From Aureimonas sp. SA4125 (GTDB lineage Bacteria > Pseudomonadota > Alphaproteobacteria > Rhizobiales > Rhizobiaceae): 64,000 nt of DNA. Shown here one piece after another: positions 47,559-57,249 of this stretch; within the stretch, counting starts at the first letter, position 1; each line of letters starts with the position of its first letter. A program made the position numbers and the translations under genes. The notes under the pieces are model-generated. The model did not search any database. It was given only the letters and a program-made list of their open reading frames with translations, and was not told the DNA's origin. The DNA lies in the NCBI RefSeq assembly GCF_019973775.1, contig NZ_AP025032.1, positions 4,830,501-4,894,500 on the forward strand, written 5' to 3'.

Positions 47559-48650
47559 ATGCCGGGTGAGGGTCAGAACGGTTTCGAGCCGCGTGTGTTT
47601 TCCGGCGTGCAGCCGACAGGCAACCTGCATCTCGGCAACTATCTCGGCGCCATCCGCCGCTTCGTCGAGCTGCAGGAAACGCACCCTTGCGTCTTCTGCG
47701 TCGTCGACATGCACGCCATCACCGTCTGGCAGGATCCGGTCGAGCTCGAGCGCTCGACGCGCGAGGTGACGGCCGCCTTCATCGCCGCCGGTATCGACCC
47801 CGAGCGCCACATCGTCTTCAACCAGAGCCGCGTCGCCGAGCACGCCGAACTCGCCTGGGTGTTCAACTGCACGGCGCGCATGGGCTGGCTGAGCCGGATG
47901 ACGCAGTTCAAGGACAAGGCCGGCAAGGACCGCGAGAACGCCTCGGCCGGCCTCTTCGTCTATCCCGCGCTGATGGCCGCCGACATCCTCCTCTACCGCG
48001 CGACGCACGTGCCGGTCGGCGAGGACCAGAAGCAGCATCTCGAGCTGACGCGCGACATCGCGGCGAAATTCAACAACGATTTCGCCGACAGGATTTCAGC
48101 GCTCGGCTTCGGCGTCCCCGGCGTCGGGGCTGACGGCGAGGCCGGCGCGTCGCAGGGGTATTTCCCGATGACGGAGCCCCTGATCGACGGCCCGGCGACG
48201 CGGGTGATGAGCCTGAAGGACGGCACCAAGAAGATGTCGAAGTCCGATCCGTCGGACCTCTCGCGCATCAACCTCACCGACGACGCCGACGCCATCGCCC
48301 GCAAGATCCGCAAGGCCAAGACCGACCCCGACGCTCTGCCGTCCGAGGTTTCTGGCCTCGCCGGCCGGGCCGAGGCCGACAACCTCGTCGGCATCTTCGC
48401 GGCACTGTCCGGACGCACGAAGGTCGAGGTCCTCCGCGACCACGGCGGCCAGCAGTTCTCGGCCTTCAAGCCGGCGCTGGCGGAACTTGCGGTCGAAAAG
48501 CTCGGGCCGATCACCTCGGAAATGCGCCGCATCCTCGCCGATCCCGGCGCGATCGACCAGGTCCTGTCGAAGGGCGGCGCGCGTGCCCGCGAGATCGCGG
48601 CGAAGAACATGGCCGACGTCAAGAAGATCATCGGCTGGCTCGCCGACTGA
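47559..48650 (+). CDS. trpS: Tryptophan-tRNA ligase
   Basis: TrpS charges tRNA-Trp. The 363-residue class Ic synthetase has the HIGH-like motif GNLHLGNY at residues 21-28, [16 protein letters not shown], and the KMSKS loop at residues 225-229. The start is the ATG at [10 protein letters not shown]; the longer open frame upstream lies in the acyltransferase gene. The product is slightly longer than many bacterial TrpS because of a loop around [14 protein letters not shown]. The toxin-antitoxin pair follows 52 bases later. Confidence 0.97.
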   Translation: MPGEGQNGFEPRVFSGVQPTGNLHLGNYLGAIRRFVELQETHPCVFCVVDMHAITVWQDPVELERSTREVTAAFIAAGIDPERHIVFNQSRVAEHAELAWVFNCTARMGWLSRMTQFKDKAGKDRENASAGLFVYPALMAADILLYRATHVPVGEDQKQHLELTRDIAAKFNNDFADRISALGFGVPGVGADGEAGASQGYFPMTEPLIDGPATRVMSLKDGTKKMSKSDPSDLSRINLTDDADAIARKIRKAKTDPDALPSEVSGLAGRAEADNLVGIFAALSGRTKVEVLRDHGGQQFSAFKPALAELAVEKLGPITSEMRRILADPGAIDQVLSKGGARAREIAAKNMADVKKIIGWLAD

Positions 48651-48702
48651 CTGGCACTCATCTCTGTCGCGCGATAGGATGAGCCGCGTGATGGAGGCAG
48701 CC

Positions 48703-48963
48703 ATGGCGAAAGCAAAGACCACGGTGACGATCGAGGGCAGGGCGGCGCAAAAGCTCGCCGAACTCGCCGCCGCGTCCGGCCGCAGCGAAGACTTCTACGC
48801 GGCCTACATGATCGAGGAATATGCCGCACGGGAAATGCAGCTCATCGCCTCGATCAAGGAGGCGCAGGCCAGCATCGACCGTGGCGAAGGTATTCCGCAC
48901 GAGGAGGCCCGACGCCGCTTTCAAGCGACGATCGACCGCGCCAAGCGGCCTGCTGCCGAGTGA
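48703..48963 (+). CDS. Antitoxin of a type II toxin-antitoxin pair (ribbon-helix-helix type)
   Basis: The 86-residue protein begins with a short beta strand TTVTIEGRAAQKLAELAAASGRSE, as in ribbon-helix-helix (ParD/RelB-like) DNA-binding antitoxins, then an acidic/basic helical tail able to bind the toxin. The ATG chosen is preceded by GGAGG at ideal distance. Its last codons overlap the toxin start by four bases (GTGA). It should repress its own promoter with the toxin. The family label is by pattern, not a strict motif. Confidence 0.75.
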   Translation: MAKAKTTVTIEGRAAQKLAELAAASGRSEDFYAAYMIEEYAAREMQLIASIKEAQASIDRGEGIPHEEARRRFQATIDRAKRPAAE

Positions 48964-49259
48964 GCCGGGAGGTCGTCTGGCAGCCTGACGCGCTGGACGA
49001 CTTCGATGCGGTGCTTGGCTTTCTGACGGACGGAAGCCCGGCCGCCGCAGCCGCCTTCGAGCGAAAAGTCAGTGATACGCTTATCCGTCTCGCCCATTAC
49101 TCGATCGGCCGACCCGGCCGCGTCGGTCAGACCTTTGAGAAGCCTCTGACCGGAACCTGCTACACCCTCGTTTACGGACTGAGTGACACGACGGTGAGTG
49201 TCCTTCGCATCATCCACCAACGCCGCCAGTGGCCGGAGGACGGCTGGCCGCAGGGCTGA
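48960..49259 (+). CDS. RelE/ParE-family toxin
   Basis: The 99-residue protein has the ParE/RelE pattern: VVWQPDALDDFDAVLGFL, a central RLAHYSIGRPGRVGQTFEKPLTGTCYTLVYGL, and the C-terminal VLRIIHQRRQWP. ParE members poison DNA gyrase, RelE members cut mRNA on the ribosome; the sequence alone does not choose between them, though the C-terminal VLRIIHQRR is closer to ParE. The GTG start overlaps the antitoxin stop codon. The pair lies between trpS and a universal stress gene in otherwise core DNA. Confidence 0.83.
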   Translation: MSREVVWQPDALDDFDAVLGFLTDGSPAAAAAFERKVSDTLIRLAHYSIGRPGRVGQTFEKPLTGTCYTLVYGLSDTTVSVLRIIHQRRQWPEDGWPQG

Positions 49260-49297
49260 CGCTTGCCCTTGGCAAAGCTCCCTGCCATGGTCCCGCG

Positions 49298-49789
49298 ATG
49301 GTTTCCAAACGAATTGGCCGCGACGCCGGCGGCAAGCGAAAATTCCTCGCGATCATCGACGCGACGCCGGAATGCGGGCGGGCGGCGTCCTACGCCGCGC
49401 GTCGCGCGAAGGCCAGCGGCGGCGGCGCGGTCCTGCTCTACATCATCGAGCCCGCCGACTTCCAGCACTGGCTCGGCGTCGAGAAGATCATGCGCGCCGA
49501 GGCCGAGGCGGAGGCGCATTCGCGGCTGTCGAAGGTCGCCGAGGAGATCCGTGAATCGGTCGGCATCGAGCCGGAACTCGTCGTGCGCGAGGGCAAGACC
49601 ATCGAACAGATCACCGCGCTGATCGAGGCCGACCGCGAGATCGCGATCCTGGTTCTCGCCTCTGGGGATTCCAGCGAGGGCCCAGGCCCCCTCGTCTCCT
49701 CGATCGCCGGCAAGGGCGCTGCCTTCCCGATTCCCGTGACGATCGTGCCGGCCACGCTGACGGACGACGAGATCGAAAGCCTCTGCTGA
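49298..49789 (+). CDS. Universal stress protein (UspA family)
   Basis: The 163-residue single-domain Usp starts MVSKRIGRDAGGKRKFLAIIDATPECGRAASYAARRA and contains a helical middle with RLSKVAEEIRESVG and ILVLASGDSSEGP, with the ATP-loop region reduced compared with the canonical G2xG9xG(S/T). It is a standard gene of this cluster between trpS and nfu in Hyphomicrobiales. The start was chosen at the ATG at 49298 rather than inside the toxin gene. Confidence 0.9.
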   Translation: MVSKRIGRDAGGKRKFLAIIDATPECGRAASYAARRAKASGGGAVLLYIIEPADFQHWLGVEKIMRAEAEAEAHSRLSKVAEEIRESVGIEPELVVREGKTIEQITALIEADREIAILVLASGDSSEGPGPLVSSIAGKGAAFPIPVTIVPATLTDDEIESLC

Positions 49790-49907
49790 AGGTTTCGTTC
49801 GTTCCTGCGCCCCTTTCGCTGCGATGCCGTCATCGCTAGATAGGGAGGGACGCCCGACCGCTCGCATTTCAGGCGACCGTCGGCAAACAGTCTCATACCC
49901 GGCAGGG

Positions 49908-49930
49908 GCCGTCCGCAGTCTGCGGACGGC
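49908..49930. promoter_or_regulatory. Perfect 23-bp palindrome in the nfu leader
   Basis: GCCGTCCGCAG and CTGCGGACGGC pair around a single T. It ends 22 bases before the nfu ATG and about 10 before its AAAGGAC ribosome-binding site. It could be an operator or an RNA hairpin; no T run follows, so it is not a plain terminator. Confidence 0.65.
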
Positions 49931-49952
49931 GAGCATCCCGAAAGGACGCGCC

Positions 49953-50513
49953 ATGTTCATCCAGACCGAAGTCACGCCGAACCCCGCAACGCTGAAATTC
50001 CTGCCGGGCCGGGTCGTCCTGGCGGAGGGAACGGCGGAGTTCGTCAGCCGTGAGGACGCCGCGGAGCGCTCGCCGCTCGCCGCCAGGCTCATGGATGTGC
50101 CGGGCGTCACCGCCGTCTTCTTCGGCTACGACTTCGTCACCGTGTCCAAGGACGGGCCGGAATGGCAGCACCTCAAGCCGGCGATCCTCGCCGGGCTGAT
50201 GGAGCATTTCATGTCGGAGCAGCCGACGATGGCGCAGGCCGGCGCCGTGTCGGACAGCGGCGAGGAGTTCTTCGAAGAGGGCGACGCCGATCTCGTCTCG
50301 ACCATCAAGGAGCTTCTCGAGACGCGCGTCCGCCCGGCCGTCGCCCAGGATGGGGGAGACATCACCTTTCGCGGATTTCGCGAGGGCACGGTCTACCTCA
50401 ACATGCGCGGCTCCTGTGCCGGCTGCCCATCGTCGACGGCGACGCTGAAGCATGGCATCCAGAACCTCTTGCGCCACTTCGTTCCGGAGGTCGAATCCGT
50501 CGAGGCGGTGTGA
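49953..50513 (+). CDS. NifU-family Fe-S cluster carrier (Nfu)
   Basis: Nfu transfers Fe-S clusters to target enzymes. The 186-residue product has the N-terminal Nfu domain (MFIQTEVTPNPATLKFLPGR) and the C-terminal NifU domain with the cluster-binding cysteines Cys155 and Cys158 (GSCAGCPSS) after RPAVAQDGGDITF. The ATG is preceded by AAAGGA; the longer frame from 49824 runs through the palindrome. It precedes tsaB; MiaB, an Fe-S enzyme, is nearby. Confidence 0.95.
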   Translation: MFIQTEVTPNPATLKFLPGRVVLAEGTAEFVSREDAAERSPLAARLMDVPGVTAVFFGYDFVTVSKDGPEWQHLKPAILAGLMEHFMSEQPTMAQAGAVSDSGEEFFEEGDADLVSTIKELLETRVRPAVAQDGGDITFRGFREGTVYLNMRGSCAGCPSSTATLKHGIQNLLRHFVPEVESVEAV

Positions 50514-50554
50514 CCGCTCTCGACTCGTCGCCCGCCAGCCGATAACCGGCTGAC

Positions 50555-51262
50555 ATGAGCGATCTTCTCCTGTGCATCGATACCTCGGGCGGGCGCTGCG
50601 CGGCGGCGCTGTATGACGGCGGCGGCACGCGGCTTCTCGGCATGGCCGCGCCCGACATCGGCCGCGGCCATGCCGAGGTGCTGATGGGCCTCGTGGCCGA
50701 CATTCTCGCCGGGGCCGGAGCCACCTACGCGGCCCTCGGCAAGATCGCCGTCGTCGTCGGCCCCGGTTCTTTTACCGGCCTTCGCGTCGGCGTTGCCGCG
50801 GCGAAGGGCCTTGCGCTCGCGCTGGCGATACCGCTCGTCGGCGCCTCGACCCTCGAAATCCTTGCCGAACCGCATTGGCACGGGAATGGCGCCGTGCTCG
50901 CCGTCAACGACGCCAAGCGGGGCGAGGTCTATGCCGCGCTCTACGGCTTAGGCGGGATCGTGCTGGCAGAACCGCAGGCCGTTCGGCCCGAAAGCCTTGC
51001 GGCCCTCGTCGCCACTTCAGCCGGAAGCGGGCCGCTCGTGGCCGTCGGCACCGGCGCTGCCATCGCCCGCGAAATTCTCGCCGGGACGCTTGCCTGCATC
51101 GCCAATCCAGAGGGGCTTGTCGACATGGACGCCTTCGCCCGCCTTGCCGCGCCCCGGGCGCCGGAGGGGTCCTTGCGCCTCCTCTATCTCCGCGGTGCCG
51201 ATGCCAAGCCGTCCGCTCCGACCGGGATCTTGCGCGCCACCGAGCCGTCCGCGGTTTCGTGA
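50555..51262 (+). CDS. tsaB: tRNA threonylcarbamoyladenosine biosynthesis protein TsaB
   Basis: TsaB is the scaffold partner of TsaD in t6A37 synthesis. The 235-residue ASKHA-fold protein has LLLCIDTSGGRCAAALYD, VVGPGSFTGLRVGVAAAKGLALAL and GASTLE, the family hallmarks. Together with the TsaE domain near 6 kb it places two of the t6A genes in this window; tsaC and tsaD are elsewhere. RimI follows 107 bp downstream, as in most bacteria. Confidence 0.95.
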   Translation: MSDLLLCIDTSGGRCAAALYDGGGTRLLGMAAPDIGRGHAEVLMGLVADILAGAGATYAALGKIAVVVGPGSFTGLRVGVAAAKGLALALAIPLVGASTLEILAEPHWHGNGAVLAVNDAKRGEVYAALYGLGGIVLAEPQAVRPESLAALVATSAGSGPLVAVGTGAAIAREILAGTLACIANPEGLVDMDAFARLAAPRAPEGSLRLLYLRGADAKPSAPTGILRATEPSAVS

Positions 51263-51369
51263 CCGGCAAGCTTGTCGCAACACCTGTTTGATACGATCTT
51301 CGACGAGGACAGCGGGCGCAAAGACCCGCAGGCTGCACGACCGGTTCGGGAAGCAGGGGAGGAAGGGCG

Positions 51370-51894
51370 ATGTACTGGTATCTGCCATGGGTCTGGACGG
51401 CCGCCTTCTGGAACGAATGGGCCGGAACCCTGCCGCTGGTCGTCGTGAGGATGCAGCCCGAGGACCTCGATTTCGCCGCCGACATCCACAGTGAAGCCTT
51501 CGACCGTTCCTGGTCGGGCGACGAGTTCGCGTCGCTCCTGTCTCAGTCCGGCGGCTTCGGCTTCGTCGCGCGGCGGGTCGGCACGCCGCGGGACGCGCCG
51601 GCCGGTTTCGTCCTGGCGCGGCTCGTCGCCGGCGAGGCGGAAATCCTCACCATCGCCGTGTCGCGCAAGTTCAGGGGGCGCGGCATCGGCCGCATGCTGA
51701 TGGACCAGGTGCTGCAGCACCTGCACCAGGAGAGGGCCGCCTCGCTGTTCCTTGAGGTCGACGAGGAGAACGCCGCCGCGCTCGCCCTGTACAAGCGCCT
51801 GCGCTTTGCCGAAGTTGGCCGGCGTCCCGCCTATTACAGCGACGGGAAGGGCCGCAGGACCAGTGCGCTTGTCCTGAAGCGGACGCTTCGGTAA
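51370..51894 (+). CDS. rimI: Ribosomal-protein N-acetyltransferase RimI-like GNAT
   Basis: The 174-residue GNAT protein has the acetyl-CoA binding motif VSRKFRGRGIGRMLM and the RimI-like FLEVDEENAAALALYKRLRFAEVGRRPAYY. Compared with E. coli RimI (148 residues) it has an aromatic N-terminal extension (MYWYLPWVWTAAFWNEW) of about 22 residues, seen in many rhizobial copies; a later start is possible. RimI acetylates the S18 N-terminus. tsaB precedes it. In many relatives a fur/mur gene comes next; here a lysophospholipid acyltransferase does. Confidence 0.9.
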   Translation: MYWYLPWVWTAAFWNEWAGTLPLVVVRMQPEDLDFAADIHSEAFDRSWSGDEFASLLSQSGGFGFVARRVGTPRDAPAGFVLARLVAGEAEILTIAVSRKFRGRGIGRMLMDQVLQHLHQERAASLFLEVDEENAAALALYKRLRFAEVGRRPAYYSDGKGRRTSALVLKRTLR

Positions 51895-52030
51895 GCATCA
51901 CGGACATTCCTCTGGCGAGGCCGACCGGCTCCATGCCCTTGCTCAATCCCATCATGCGGCGATTGCGGACGAGGCCCCCGTTCGCTCCACCCAAGTCCGG
52001 GGTCTCGCTCGGCATGGATCCGTTCGCTTG

Positions 52031-52891
52031 ATGGCCTGGCTGAGGATTGCCCTCCTCGTCGTCGTGCTGACATTGACGACGCTGGTCCTGTTGCCCCTGC
52101 AGGCGCTGGCGATCTGGCTGAAATGGCCGGTCGCCCGCTACCTGCCGCTCGTCTGGCACCGAATCGCCTGTCCCCTGGCGGGACTGAGGGTCATCGTCCA
52201 TGGCGTGCCGGCCAAGGGCCGCCCGATGCTGGTCGTGGCCAACCACCAGTCCTGGGCCGATATCATCGCGCTCGGCGGCGTGCTGCCGCTCTCCTTCATC
52301 GCCAAGTCCGAGGTCCGCTCCTGGCCGGCCTTCGGCCAGCTCGCGCGCCTCCAGCGCACCGTCTTTGTCGCCCGCGACGAGCGCCGGCGCACCGGCGAGC
52401 AGGCCGATGCCATTGCCGACCGGCTGAGCCACGGCGACGCGATGGTGCTGTTCGCCGAGGGAACGACTTCTGACGGCAACATGGTGCTGCCATTCAAGAC
52501 GGCACTGTTCGGGGCCGCACAAGCCGCGCTGAAGCGCTCGGGGGCCGATGCCGTCGTCGTCCAGCCCGTCTCCATCGCCTATGTCCGCGCCCACGGCCTG
52601 CCGCTCGGTCGGTTCCACAGGCCGCTGGCCGCCTGGCCGGGCGACGTGACGCTGGGCCCGCATCTGGTCCGCTTTCTGCAGGAGGGGGCGATCGACGTCG
52701 AGATCTCGTTCGGAACGCCGATTCCGTTCACGCCCGAGAGCGACCGCAAGGCCGTCGCCCGGGACGCGGAGGTCGAGGTGCGCCGGCTGATGGGGCAGAG
52801 TCTCGCCGGACACACTCTCCATGCCGATCCCGCATCTTTGCCCGCAAACGTCAATCACCGCTTGCGTCCGATGCCTGCCGAGCCGATATAG
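52031..52891 (+). CDS. 1-acyl-sn-glycerol-3-phosphate / lyso-ornithine-lipid acyltransferase (PlsC/OlsA family)
   Basis: The 286-residue membrane-associated enzyme has a first hydrophobic helix ([18 protein letters not shown]), the catalytic HX4D motif in NHQSWAD, and the glycerolipid acyltransferase block FAEGTTSDG. It matches the rhizobial OlsA group that completes ornithine lipid from lyso-ornithine lipid made by OlsB, and this position (before miaB) fits olsA; but a PlsC role in phosphatidic acid synthesis cannot be excluded. The start ATG follows a TTG by three bases. Confidence 0.88.
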   Translation: MAWLRIALLVVVLTLTTLVLLPLQALAIWLKWPVARYLPLVWHRIACPLAGLRVIVHGVPAKGRPMLVVANHQSWADIIALGGVLPLSFIAKSEVRSWPAFGQLARLQRTVFVARDERRRTGEQADAIADRLSHGDAMVLFAEGTTSDGNMVLPFKTALFGAAQAALKRSGADAVVVQPVSIAYVRAHGLPLGRFHRPLAAWPGDVTLGPHLVRFLQEGAIDVEISFGTPIPFTPESDRKAVARDAEVEVRRLMGQSLAGHTLHADPASLPANVNHRLRPMPAEPI

Positions 52892-52923
52892 GAGATTGGC
52901 AGACAGGTCTTCCAGAAGGGCGC

Positions 52924-54366
52924 ATGACTTCAAGTCACGACGATGGTATCGCGGGGGAAGACAGCACCCCGGCTCTCCGGCCGGTCGCGGCCGAAACCCG
53001 CAAGGTCTTCATCAAGACCTATGGCTGCCAGATGAACGTCTACGATTCGCAGCGCATGGGCGACGCCCTGGCCAGCGACGGCTATGCGCCGACGGAGACG
53101 ATCGAGGATGCCGACCTCATTCTTCTCAACACCTGCCATATTCGCGAGCGGGCTGCTGAGAAGATCTACTCCGAGCTCGGGCGCATCAGCGTCCTGAAGC
53201 GTGAGCGCGCGGCCGTCGGCAAGTCGCTGAACGTGGCCGTTGCCGGTTGCGTGGCGCAGGCCGAGGGGCGCGAGATCCTTCACAGGGCGAAGGTCGTCGA
53301 CCTCGTCATCGGTCCGCAGACCTATCACCGCCTGCCCCAGGCGCTGGCGCGCGTCGCCGGCGGCGAGCGCGTCGTCGACACCGACTACGCCGTCGAAGAC
53401 AAGTTCGCCCATCTTCCCGCGCCCTTGCCCCGGCAGATCCTCGCCCGTGGCGTCGCCGCCTTCCTGACCGTGCAGGAGGGCTGCGACAAGTTCTGCACCT
53501 TCTGTGTCGTCCCCTATACCCGCGGTTCCGAGGTGTCCCGGCCGACGGCCCAGATCATCGACGAAGCCCGGCGCCTTGCCGAGGCCGGCGTGCGCGAGAT
53601 CACGCTGCTCGGCCAGAACGTCAACGCCTGGTCGGGCGAGGACGGCGGCGGTGCCATCGGACTCGGCGATCTCCTGCGCCGGTTGGCGGACATCCCCGGC
53701 ATCGCCCGGCTGCGCTACACGACCTCGCATCCGCGCGACATGGGCGACGACCTGATCGAGGCGCACCAGACTCTGCCGGCGCTGATGCCTTACCTGCATC
53801 TGCCGGTGCAATCGGGTTCGGACCGCATCCTGAAGGCGATGAACCGCCGCCACAAGGCCGAGGACTATGTCAGCCTCGTCGAGAAAATCCGCCGCAGCCG
53901 TCCGGGCATCGCCCTCTCGGGCGACTTCATCGTCGGCTTTCCCGGCGAGACCGAGGAAGATTTCCAGGCGACGCTCGATCTCGTGCGCACCGTCTTCTAC
54001 GCCTCCGCCTATTCGTTCAAGTATTCGCCGCGCCCGGGAACGCCGGGTGCCGACATGCCGGACCATGTGCCGGAGGCCGTGATGTCGGAGCGGCTGGAGC
54101 GGCTGCAGGCGCTTTTGCGCGAACAGAATCTCGCCTTCATGGGCTCGCTCGTCGGCGAGGAGATCGAGGTTCTGATCGAAAAGCCCGGCCGCTATCCCCA
54201 TCAGCTCGTCGGACGCTCACCCTATCTCCAGCCCGTCGTCCTTCCCCTTTCGGCCGGCGCCATCGGCGACGTCGTCAGGGTCAGGATCGACAGCCTCGTC
54301 GCGAATTCGCTGGTGGCCGTGGGGGCCAATCCCCCGGACAGGCAGCCTGTAAGGATGATCGCATGA
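52924..54366 (+). CDS. miaB: tRNA-2-methylthio-N6-dimethylallyladenosine synthase MiaB
   Basis: MiaB adds the methylthio group to i6A37 in tRNAs reading UNN codons. The 480-residue radical-SAM enzyme has an N-terminal UPF0004 domain with cysteines in [15 protein letters not shown] and AGCVAQAEG, the radical-SAM cluster Cys187/Cys191/Cys194 (CDKFCTFC), and a C-terminal TRAM domain. All six cluster cysteines are present. Its stop overlaps the phoH start (ATGA), beginning a tightly packed chain phoH-ybeY-corC. Confidence 0.97.
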   Translation: MTSSHDDGIAGEDSTPALRPVAAETRKVFIKTYGCQMNVYDSQRMGDALASDGYAPTETIEDADLILLNTCHIRERAAEKIYSELGRISVLKRERAAVGKSLNVAVAGCVAQAEGREILHRAKVVDLVIGPQTYHRLPQALARVAGGERVVDTDYAVEDKFAHLPAPLPRQILARGVAAFLTVQEGCDKFCTFCVVPYTRGSEVSRPTAQIIDEARRLAEAGVREITLLGQNVNAWSGEDGGGAIGLGDLLRRLADIPGIARLRYTTSHPRDMGDDLIEAHQTLPALMPYLHLPVQSGSDRILKAMNRRHKAEDYVSLVEKIRRSRPGIALSGDFIVGFPGETEEDFQATLDLVRTVFYASAYSFKYSPRPGTPGADMPDHVPEAVMSERLERLQALLREQNLAFMGSLVGEEIEVLIEKPGRYPHQLVGRSPYLQPVVLPLSAGAIGDVVRVRIDSLVANSLVAVGANPPDRQPVRMIA

Positions 54367-55409
54367 AGGCCATTCGCGGAGCGGTTCCCTCGTCCGGTGC
54401 GTCCGACATGGCGCATATCGTTCTCAGCTACGAGGACAATCGGCTGGCGAGTTCGCTTTTCGGACAGTTCGACGAGCATCTGGCGGTCATCGAGCAGAAG
54501 CTCGGCGTCGATGCCCGCACGCGCGGCAACCAGGTCGAGCTCCGGGGTGATCCCATGGCGAGCGAGCAGGCGCGCCGCACGCTCGACCATCTCTACGGCC
54601 GCCTCCAGGGCGGCGCCGAGATCCAGAAGTCGGATGTCGAGGGCGCGATCCGCATGGCGATCGCCCAGGACGACCAGCTGGTGCTGCCGACGCTGGAAAA
54701 GAAGGGCCGCATGTCGCTGGCGCAGATCTCGACGCGCAAGAAGACCATTCACGCCCGCACATCGACGCAGGACGCCTACATGCGCGCGCTGGAACGGGCC
54801 GAGCTGGTGCTCGGCGTCGGCCCGGCCGGCACCGGCAAGACCTATCTCGCCGTCGCCCATGCCGCCATGCTGCTCGAACGCGGCCAGGTCGACCGCATCG
54901 TCCTGTCGCGGCCGGCGGTCGAGGCCGGCGAGCGGCTCGGCTTCCTGCCGGGCGATCTGAAGGAGAAGGTCGATCCCTATCTGCGTCCCCTCTACGACGC
55001 GCTCTACGACATGATGCCGGCCGAGAAGGTCGAGCGGGCGCTGGCCGCCGGTGCGATCGAGATCGCGCCGCTCGCCTTCATGCGCGGCCGCACGCTGTCC
55101 AACTGCTGCGTCATCCTCGACGAGGCGCAGAACACCACGTCGATGCAGATGAAGATGTTCCTGACCCGGCTCGGCGAGAACGCCCGCATGGTCGTCACCG
55201 GCGATCCCTCGCAGATCGACCTGCCGCCCGGCCAGAAGTCCGGTCTCGTCGAGGCCATGCGGGTACTCGGCGACATTCCGAACGTCGTGACCGTGCGCTT
55301 CGAGTCGAAGGATGTCGTGCGCCATCATCTGGTGCAGGCGATCGTCGAGGCCTACGAAGCCGACAGCACGCGCAGCCGCATCCCCGTTTTGCCCAGCGAA
55401 CGACAATGA
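54363..55409 (+). CDS. phoH: PhoH family ATPase
   Basis: The 348-residue PhoH-like protein has an N-terminal KH-like/RNA-binding region and a P-loop ATPase core: [17 protein letters not shown] near residues 152-168, then [30 protein letters not shown] and Walker [11 protein letters not shown]. PhoH with YbeY is linked to rRNA and RNA maturation. The ATG overlaps the miaB stop; the longer frame inside miaB is a shadow. The ybeY start overlaps its own end by four bases. Confidence 0.95.
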   Translation: MKAIRGAVPSSGASDMAHIVLSYEDNRLASSLFGQFDEHLAVIEQKLGVDARTRGNQVELRGDPMASEQARRTLDHLYGRLQGGAEIQKSDVEGAIRMAIAQDDQLVLPTLEKKGRMSLAQISTRKKTIHARTSTQDAYMRALERAELVLGVGPAGTGKTYLAVAHAAMLLERGQVDRIVLSRPAVEAGERLGFLPGDLKEKVDPYLRPLYDALYDMMPAEKVERALAAGAIEIAPLAFMRGRTLSNCCVILDEAQNTTSMQMKMFLTRLGENARMVVTGDPSQIDLPPGQKSGLVEAMRVLGDIPNVVTVRFESKDVVRHHLVQAIVEAYEADSTRSRIPVLPSERQ

Positions 55410-56002
55410 GCCAGCCCGCTACCCAGCCTGCGATCTCGGCCGCTTCAGAGGACGAAGCGCCTTCCGGGCGACCCTATGCCGGTTTGACCCTTGCTCTGGC
55501 CATCGAGGACGAGGCCTGGCTGGAGCAGGGGCTCGGGGACCTCGAACTGCTCGTCTTCGATTGCCTGACGGCGACAGCCTTCCATCTCGCTTTGCCCGGG
55601 GATGTCGCCACCGAACTTGGCGCGACCTTTGCCGACGATGCTGCCGTCAAGCTCCTCAATGCCGAGTGGCGCGGCATCGACAAGCCGACCAACGTCCTGT
55701 CCTTCCCGCTGGTCGATCTCGCGCCGGGCGCCCTTCCGGGACCGATGCTCGGCGACGTGATCTTCGCCCGCGAGACGCTGCTGCGCGAGGCGGAGGCGGA
55801 GGACAAGGCGCTGCGCGACCATCTCTGCCATCTCGTTGTGCACGGCTTCCTGCATTGTCTCGGGTATGACCATGTCGGGAGCGACGAAGCGGAGGCGATG
55901 GAGCGCCTGGAGACGGCGATCCTCGCCGATCTCGGCATTGCCGATCCCTATGCCATGATGGTCCCCGCCACCCCGGCGGACAGCTTTGAAGCGACGCGGT
56001 GA
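55406..56002 (+). CDS. ybeY: Endoribonuclease YbeY (rRNA maturation)
   Basis: YbeY matures the 3' end of 16S rRNA and acts in ribosome quality control. The 198-residue metalloprotein has the zinc site His146, His150 and His156 in [13 protein letters not shown], plus the conserved [10 protein letters not shown] and GDVIFA. It starts with ATG overlapping the phoH stop, and its own stop overlaps the corC GTG. N-terminal 25 residues are low-complexity. Confidence 0.96.
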   Translation: MSQPATQPAISAASEDEAPSGRPYAGLTLALAIEDEAWLEQGLGDLELLVFDCLTATAFHLALPGDVATELGATFADDAAVKLLNAEWRGIDKPTNVLSFPLVDLAPGALPGPMLGDVIFARETLLREAEAEDKALRDHLCHLVVHGFLHCLGYDHVGSDEAEAMERLETAILADLGIADPYAMMVPATPADSFEATR

Positions 56003-57081
56003 CAATGAGCCAGATGAAGACACCCCGAGACCAAGACGGGCCATCCGTGACGAGTTTCGAGACGCTCGGCGAGCGAACGCCGGACGACCGAAGTCCCGGC
56101 GCCCGGCAGAAGCCGCTGGCGCCCCCGCGGCAGAGTTTCCTTTCCGGATTCCTGGCGCGCCTGAAGCCGAGGGTCCCGGCGATGCTCCGCCAGGATCTCA
56201 CCGACGCCCTGCAGGGGACCGGTGACGGCGTGTTTTCCACCGAAGAGCGCGCGATGCTCAACAACATCCTGCGCCTGCGCGAAGTGCGCGTCGAGGACGT
56301 GATGGTGCCGCGGGCCGATGTCGAGGCGGTCGAGATAACCGCGACGCTCGGCCAGCTGATGCGGGAATTCGAGGCCAGCGGCCATTCCCGCATGCCCGTC
56401 TACGGCGAGGATCTCGACGATCCGCGTGGCATGATCCATCTTCGCGACGTTCTCGCGCACATCACCCGCTGCGCCCAGACCGGCAATCCGGCGCCGGCGG
56501 CGCCGGGCTCGGCGGTGACACAAGGCGCCGCCGCCGATGCGCCGCTCGACCTCGGGCATATCGATCTCGACCGCAGCATCGAGGACCTGGGGCTCCTGCG
56601 CGATGTCCTGTTCGTGCCGCCGTCGATGCTCGCCTCCAACCTCATGGCGCGCATGCAGGCGACGCGCACGCAGATGGCGCTGGTGATCGACGAGTATGGC
56701 GGCACCGACGGTCTGGTCTCGCTCGAGGACATCATCGAGATGGTCGTCGGCAATATCGAGGACGAGCACGACGATGAGGCGGCGATGATCGTCGCCCGCG
56801 GCGACGGCAACTATGTCGCCGATGCCCGCGCCGATCTCGACCATGTCAGGACGATGATCGGCGACGACTTCGACTTTTCCGACTACGAGGAGGAGGCTGA
56901 GACCGTCGGCGGCCTTCTGTTCTCGAGGCTCGGCCGCGTTCCGGCGCAGGGCGAAGTGATCGAAGCCGTCAAGGGCTTCGAATTCCATGTCCTTGCCGCC
57001 GATCCGCGCCGGGTTCTGCGCGTGCGGATCCTGCGTCTGGCGCAGGGCGACGCGATGGCCGACGGCACGGCTCTGTCCTGA
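55999..57081 (+). CDS. CorC/HlyC-type protein with CBS domains (hemolysin family)
   Basis: The 360-residue cytoplasmic protein has two CBS domains ([34 protein letters not shown]...[31 protein letters not shown]) and a C-terminal CorC_HlyC transporter-associated domain ([18 protein letters not shown]). Despite the old names it is mainly associated with cobalt/magnesium efflux and ribosome-linked operons. The start GTG overlaps the ybeY stop by four bases; the ATG two codons later (56005) is equally possible. A Gly/Ala-rich linker sits between the CBS motifs. Confidence 0.93.
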   Translation: MTMSQMKTPRDQDGPSVTSFETLGERTPDDRSPGARQKPLAPPRQSFLSGFLARLKPRVPAMLRQDLTDALQGTGDGVFSTEERAMLNNILRLREVRVEDVMVPRADVEAVEITATLGQLMREFEASGHSRMPVYGEDLDDPRGMIHLRDVLAHITRCAQTGNPAPAAPGSAVTQGAAADAPLDLGHIDLDRSIEDLGLLRDVLFVPPSMLASNLMARMQATRTQMALVIDEYGGTDGLVSLEDIIEMVVGNIEDEHDDEAAMIVARGDGNYVADARADLDHVRTMIGDDFDFSDYEEEAETVGGLLFSRLGRVPAQGEVIEAVKGFEFHVLAADPRRVLRVRILRLAQGDAMADGTALS

Positions 57082-57249
57082 CAAGGACGATCACCCGTGA
57101 CGGGGTGGATGTCCTCCCGCGCGTCGTCTTGCGCGGGCTTCCCGGCCTGCGCCGAAGGACGCTCGCCAAGCCTGAGGAAAGCTTGCGGCCGGATGGGTAA
57201 AGCGGCAGGGTCCGCTCCGTTCGGTGTGCGGGTCGACGAGGTTCATGGA

